From: Hyphomicrobium_A sp044507625 | GTDB lineage: Bacteria > Pseudomonadota > Alphaproteobacteria > Rhizobiales > Hyphomicrobiaceae | DNA length: 64,000 nucleotides | NCBI GenBank assembly: GCA_044507625.1 | Contig: JBIQJE010000007.1 | Span: forward strand, 1-64,000 | Direction of reading: 5' to 3' | Shown here: positions 61,656-64,000 of the stretch, piece by piece | Numbering within the stretch: the stretch's first letter is position 1 | Layout: every line of letters starts with the position of its first letter | The notes under the pieces: model-generated | Told to the model about the DNA's origin: nothing | Database searches by the model: none | The model's input: the letters and a program-made list of their open reading frames with translations, nothing else | Program-made: the position numbers and the translations under genes

Positions 61656-61687
61656 CCCGGTCATCGCATCCGACTGCGATGACCGGG
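61656..61687 (+). terminator. Hairpin between ppiD and trpE
   Basis: CCCGGTCATCGCA (61656-61668), 6-base loop, TGCGATGACCGGG (61675-61687): a perfect 13-bp stem 14 bases after the ppiD stop. No U-tract follows, so it may be a 3'-end stabiliser or Rho-assisted terminator rather than a classic terminator. I found no Trp-rich leader peptide before trpE, so it does not look like a trp attenuator. Confidence 0.5.
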
Positions 61688-61799
61688 ATAGCAATATCCG
61701 TTTTGGCTGGGTCGAGCCGCACACGTCTCAGTTTCAATCACGCCAGCCAGCCATGGATCGCTACGATCTGGGCTGCTCAACAAGATAAGGCCCGGTGAA

Positions 61800-63311
61800 A
61801 TGGAAGCGATGCCGACGTCCGCCGCCTTCGCCGCGCGCTACGACGCCGGCGCGCCCCAGGTCGTCTGGACCCGCCTTGTCGCCGATCTCGAGACTCCCGT
61901 TTCCGTCTATCTGAAGCTCGCCGCCGGACGGCCGATGAGCTTCCTTTTGGAATCGGTCGAAGGCGGCGCCGCACGCGGACGCTATTCCGTCATTGGTCTG
62001 GAACCCGATCTCCTCTGGCGTGCCGAGGGGGACAGCGCGTTCGTCAATCGCAACCCGGTCGCAAAGCCCGACGCGTTCGAGCGCGAGCCGCACCGGACGC
62101 TGGCTTCGCTCCGTGCCCTCCTCGCCGAATCGCAGATCGACCTGCCGCCCGAGCTTCCGCCCATGGCGGCCGGCATCTTCGGCTACATGGGCTATGACAC
62201 CGTGCGCCTGATGGAGCGCCTGGCCGACACGCCGCCGCCCGACACCTTGAAGGTCCCCGACGGCATTCTCATGCGCCCCACGGTGATGGCGATCTTCGAC
62301 GTCGTGAAGGACGAGATCACCATCGTCACGCCGGTACGTCCGGACGCAAAGGTGCCGGCTGCGACGGCTTACGAAGCCGCGTGCAAGCGCCTTGAGCGCG
62401 CCCTCACAGCGCTCAATGAGCCCCTTCCGCATACGACCTCCGCCACCGGCGGCAAGCTCGCGGCGCCCAAGCCCGTCTCCAATACGACCGCCGGCGAATA
62501 CAAGGAGATGGTCCAGCGCGCGAAGGAGTACATCGTCGCCGGTGACATCTTCCAGGTCGTGCTCTCCCAGCGCTTCAGTGCCCCTTTCTCCCTTCCCGCC
62601 TTCGCGCTTTATCGCGCGTTGCGGCGCACGAACCCCTCCCCGTTTCTGTTCCACCTCGACTTCGGCGCCTTCGCACTCGTCGGATCGAGCCCGGAAATCC
62701 TCGTGCGCGTGCGTGAAGGCGAGGTGACGATCAGGCCCATCGCCGGCACCGCGCCGCGCGGCGTGACCGACGCCGAGGATCAGGCGCTTGCCGAAGCGCT
62801 GTTGAAGGATCCCAAAGAGCGCGCCGAGCACCTGATGCTTCTCGACCTCGGCCGCAACGATGTCGGTCGCGTTGCAGAGGTCGGCTCGGTGGATGTGACC
62901 GCGCGCTTCCTGATTGAGCGCTACAGCCACGTCATGCACATCGTCTCCAACGTCGTCGGCCGCCTCGATGCCAAGTATGACGCCGTCGATGCTCTGATGG
63001 CGGGCTTTCCCGCCGGCACTGTCTCCGGTGCACCAAAGGTGCGCGCCATGGAGATCATCGACGAGTTGGAGAAGTCGAAGCGCGGCCCCTATGCCGGCTG
63101 CGTCGGCTATTTCTCGGCTTCCGGCCAGATGGATACCTGCATCGTGCTGCGCACCGCCCTCATCAAAGACGGCGTGATGCACGTCCAGGCAGGCGCAGGC
63201 CTCGTGCACGATTCGGTGCCCGAGAAAGAACAGCAGGAATGCATCAACAAAGCTCAGGCGCTTTTCCGTGCCGCCGAAGAAGCTGTGCGCTTTGCAACAC
63301 GGGCGAAATAA
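61800..63311 (+). CDS. trpE: Anthranilate synthase component I
   Basis: TrpE makes anthranilate from chorismate, the first committed step of tryptophan synthesis. The 503-residue protein has the feedback-site motif LLES (49-52 in PMSFLLESVEGG), FGYMGYDTVRLMERL, and the chorismate-binding core: VLSQRFSAPFSLPAFALYRA, FHLDFGAFALVGSSPEILVR, IRPIAGTAPRGVTDAEDQAL, LLDLGRNDVGRV, HIVSNVVGRL, FPAGTVSGAPKVRAMEIIDE and QAGAGLVHDSVPEKE. It is a stand-alone component I, not the TrpE-TrpG fusion found in Rhizobium and Sinorhizobium. trpG/D/C are not in the window; they are often next in related genomes, but here an autotransporter-like gene follows. Confidence 0.97.
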   Translation: MEAMPTSAAFAARYDAGAPQVVWTRLVADLETPVSVYLKLAAGRPMSFLLESVEGGAARGRYSVIGLEPDLLWRAEGDSAFVNRNPVAKPDAFEREPHRTLASLRALLAESQIDLPPELPPMAAGIFGYMGYDTVRLMERLADTPPPDTLKVPDGILMRPTVMAIFDVVKDEITIVTPVRPDAKVPAATAYEAACKRLERALTALNEPLPHTTSATGGKLAAPKPVSNTTAGEYKEMVQRAKEYIVAGDIFQVVLSQRFSAPFSLPAFALYRALRRTNPSPFLFHLDFGAFALVGSSPEILVRVREGEVTIRPIAGTAPRGVTDAEDQALAEALLKDPKERAEHLMLLDLGRNDVGRVAEVGSVDVTARFLIERYSHVMHIVSNVVGRLDAKYDAVDALMAGFPAGTVSGAPKVRAMEIIDELEKSKRGPYAGCVGYFSASGQMDTCIVLRTALIKDGVMHVQAGAGLVHDSVPEKEQQECINKAQALFRAAEEAVRFATRAK

Positions 63312-63446
63312 CCCGGCGCTGCGCCGCTTTACATCCTGCTGATTCTCCCATCAACAAGACCAAGGTCGGCGCGAAACCGCGCGGACGACTTTGAAACCGG
63401 GGGTTTGACTTATCGCGTACTTCCCCTGCTGCGGGGATAGAAACGC

Positions 63447-64000
63447 ATGTTGCGCCGCTGGAAGCTTTCCCCGTCGCTTTATGATGTACGGACCTGCCGG
63501 AGCATCGCTCTCGCTGCAGTGCTCGCGGCGATCGCAACGCCCGCGGCAGCTCAGGTTCCAGCGGGCTGCAGAGTGAGTCCCATCGACGGCGCCGTCATCA
63601 ACTGCACCGGAGATCACGCCGCGGGTATCGCGCTGAGCAACGGCTCTGGGCCGTTTGAGAAGCTGCACGTCTTCGCGCTCACGTCAGACATCACGCCGGC
63701 GTCCGGCGTGGCGGGCATCGCTTTCAGCAGCGATACACAGGGCTACGTCGAAGTCGACTTGGGACCCTGGAAGATCGCGACGACTGGCGATAACGCGGTC
63801 GGCATTCAAGCCGAAACGTCTCTTCTGAACGACCTCACGCTTTTCGCATCCGGAACCATCACGACAAGCGGCGACAGCGCCGAGGGCGTGTTCGCGAGTA
63901 CCTCCGGCGGCGACCTGGCAGTCCTTTACGCCGGTGCGATCGATACGGCGGGCGATAACTCCCACGGCATTCACGCACAATCGGGCAGCAACGCATCCGT
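63447..64000 (+). CDS. Autotransporter-like exported protein, N-terminal part only
   Basis: The plus-strand frame from ATG 63447 stays open to the window edge (184 codons). It begins with a long signal peptide: a charged stretch MLRRWKLSPSLYDVRTCRS, a hydrophobic core IALAAVLAAIATPAAAQ with cleavage around residue 36, then a mature region built of short repeats of the form TxGDNAxGIxAxT: ATTGDNAVGIQAETS, TTSGDSAEGVFASTS, DTAGDNSHGIHAQSG. This G-D-x-A/S-x-G-I pattern is typical of the beta-helical passenger of type V autotransporters in alphaproteobacteria; the C-terminal barrel would be beyond 64000. Two Cys near residues 41 and 53 could form a disulphide. GCGGGGATAG lies before the ATG. Surface-exposed adhesin-like role inferred. 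Confidence 0.7.
   Translation, partial: MLRRWKLSPSLYDVRTCRSIALAAVLAAIATPAAAQVPAGCRVSPIDGAVINCTGDHAAGIALSNGSGPFEKLHVFALTSDITPASGVAGIAFSSDTQGYVEVDLGPWKIATTGDNAVGIQAETSLLNDLTLFASGTITTSGDSAEGVFASTSGGDLAVLYAGAIDTAGDNSHGIHAQSGSNAS

Noticed and set aside
61700..61799. Possible trp leader peptide/attenuator before trpE
   Set aside because: The short frame near 61753 (MDRYDLGCSTR) has no Trp codons, and the upstream hairpin has no U-tract or alternative pairing that I could see.

Overview
The window is GC-rich chromosomal DNA from an alphaproteobacterium, most likely order Hyphomicrobiales (Rhizobiales). This rests on gene content and protein signatures: the CckA hybrid kinase of the CtrA phosphorelay, a degenerate-finger DksA, a 2Fe-2S ferredoxin beside a thioredoxin-reductase-like ferredoxin-NADP reductase, a CC0125-type lipoprotein, alphaproteobacterial porins, and short palindromic intergenic repeats of the kind scattered through rhizobial genomes. 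I see no rRNA or tRNA gene, no phage, no CRISPR array and no IS transposase. Most genes are core or conserved accessory genes.

Layout. 1-5.7 kb: start of alaS, a small P-loop kinase, recA, a miniature flagellar-rod-like protein, an orphan TonB, an outer-membrane barrel protein and a small exported protein. 5.8-12.4 kb: cckA, divergent from a FliO-like protein and a very large MscS-family channel gene. The channel gene is interrupted by a 100-N scaffold gap flanked by a 55-bp duplicated contig end, so its apparent frameshift is an assembly artefact. 12.4-20.2 kb: a tandem palindromic repeat array, dksA, a MoxR ATPase, a DUF2189 membrane protein, several small unknown genes including a compositionally different one, the ycjX-ycjF pair, and a second repeat cluster. 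20.2-30.3 kb: the opgG/D-opgH glucan operon and three paralogous porin genes separated by long spacers. 30.4-37.1 kb: a lipoprotein with a transglutaminase-like triad, a CoxE-type VWA protein, small lipoprotein and membrane proteins, a FemAB/BioF2-type acetyltransferase, the FNR-ferredoxin pair and a stand-alone Hpt protein. 37.4-42.9 kb: a 1057-residue membrane-anchored coiled-coil protein resembling growth-pole ring proteins, an enolase-superfamily epimerase and an MFS transporter. 43-51.4 kb: thiD, ccdA, tkt-pgk, a PfkB kinase and a KefB-type antiporter. 52-64 kb: kdsA, a beta-carbonic anhydrase, pyrG, a lipoprotein, secG, tpiA, ppiD, trpE and the start of an autotransporter-like surface protein cut by the window edge.

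How the genes fit together. Cell-envelope functions dominate: porins, glucans, mechanosensitive channel, TonB, KDO synthesis, SecG, PpiD, CcdA, lipoproteins and the polar coiled-coil protein. Central carbon enzymes (tkt, pgk, tpiA, pfkB-type) are spread between them. The kdsA, pyrG, secG and tpiA genes keep the order usual in alphaproteobacteria but are separated by inserted small genes. The least explained items are the coiled-coil protein, the palindromic elements whose CTAG ends coincide with stop codons, the porin triplet with a conserved Cys-Cys/coiled-coil N terminus, and several tiny membrane proteins.
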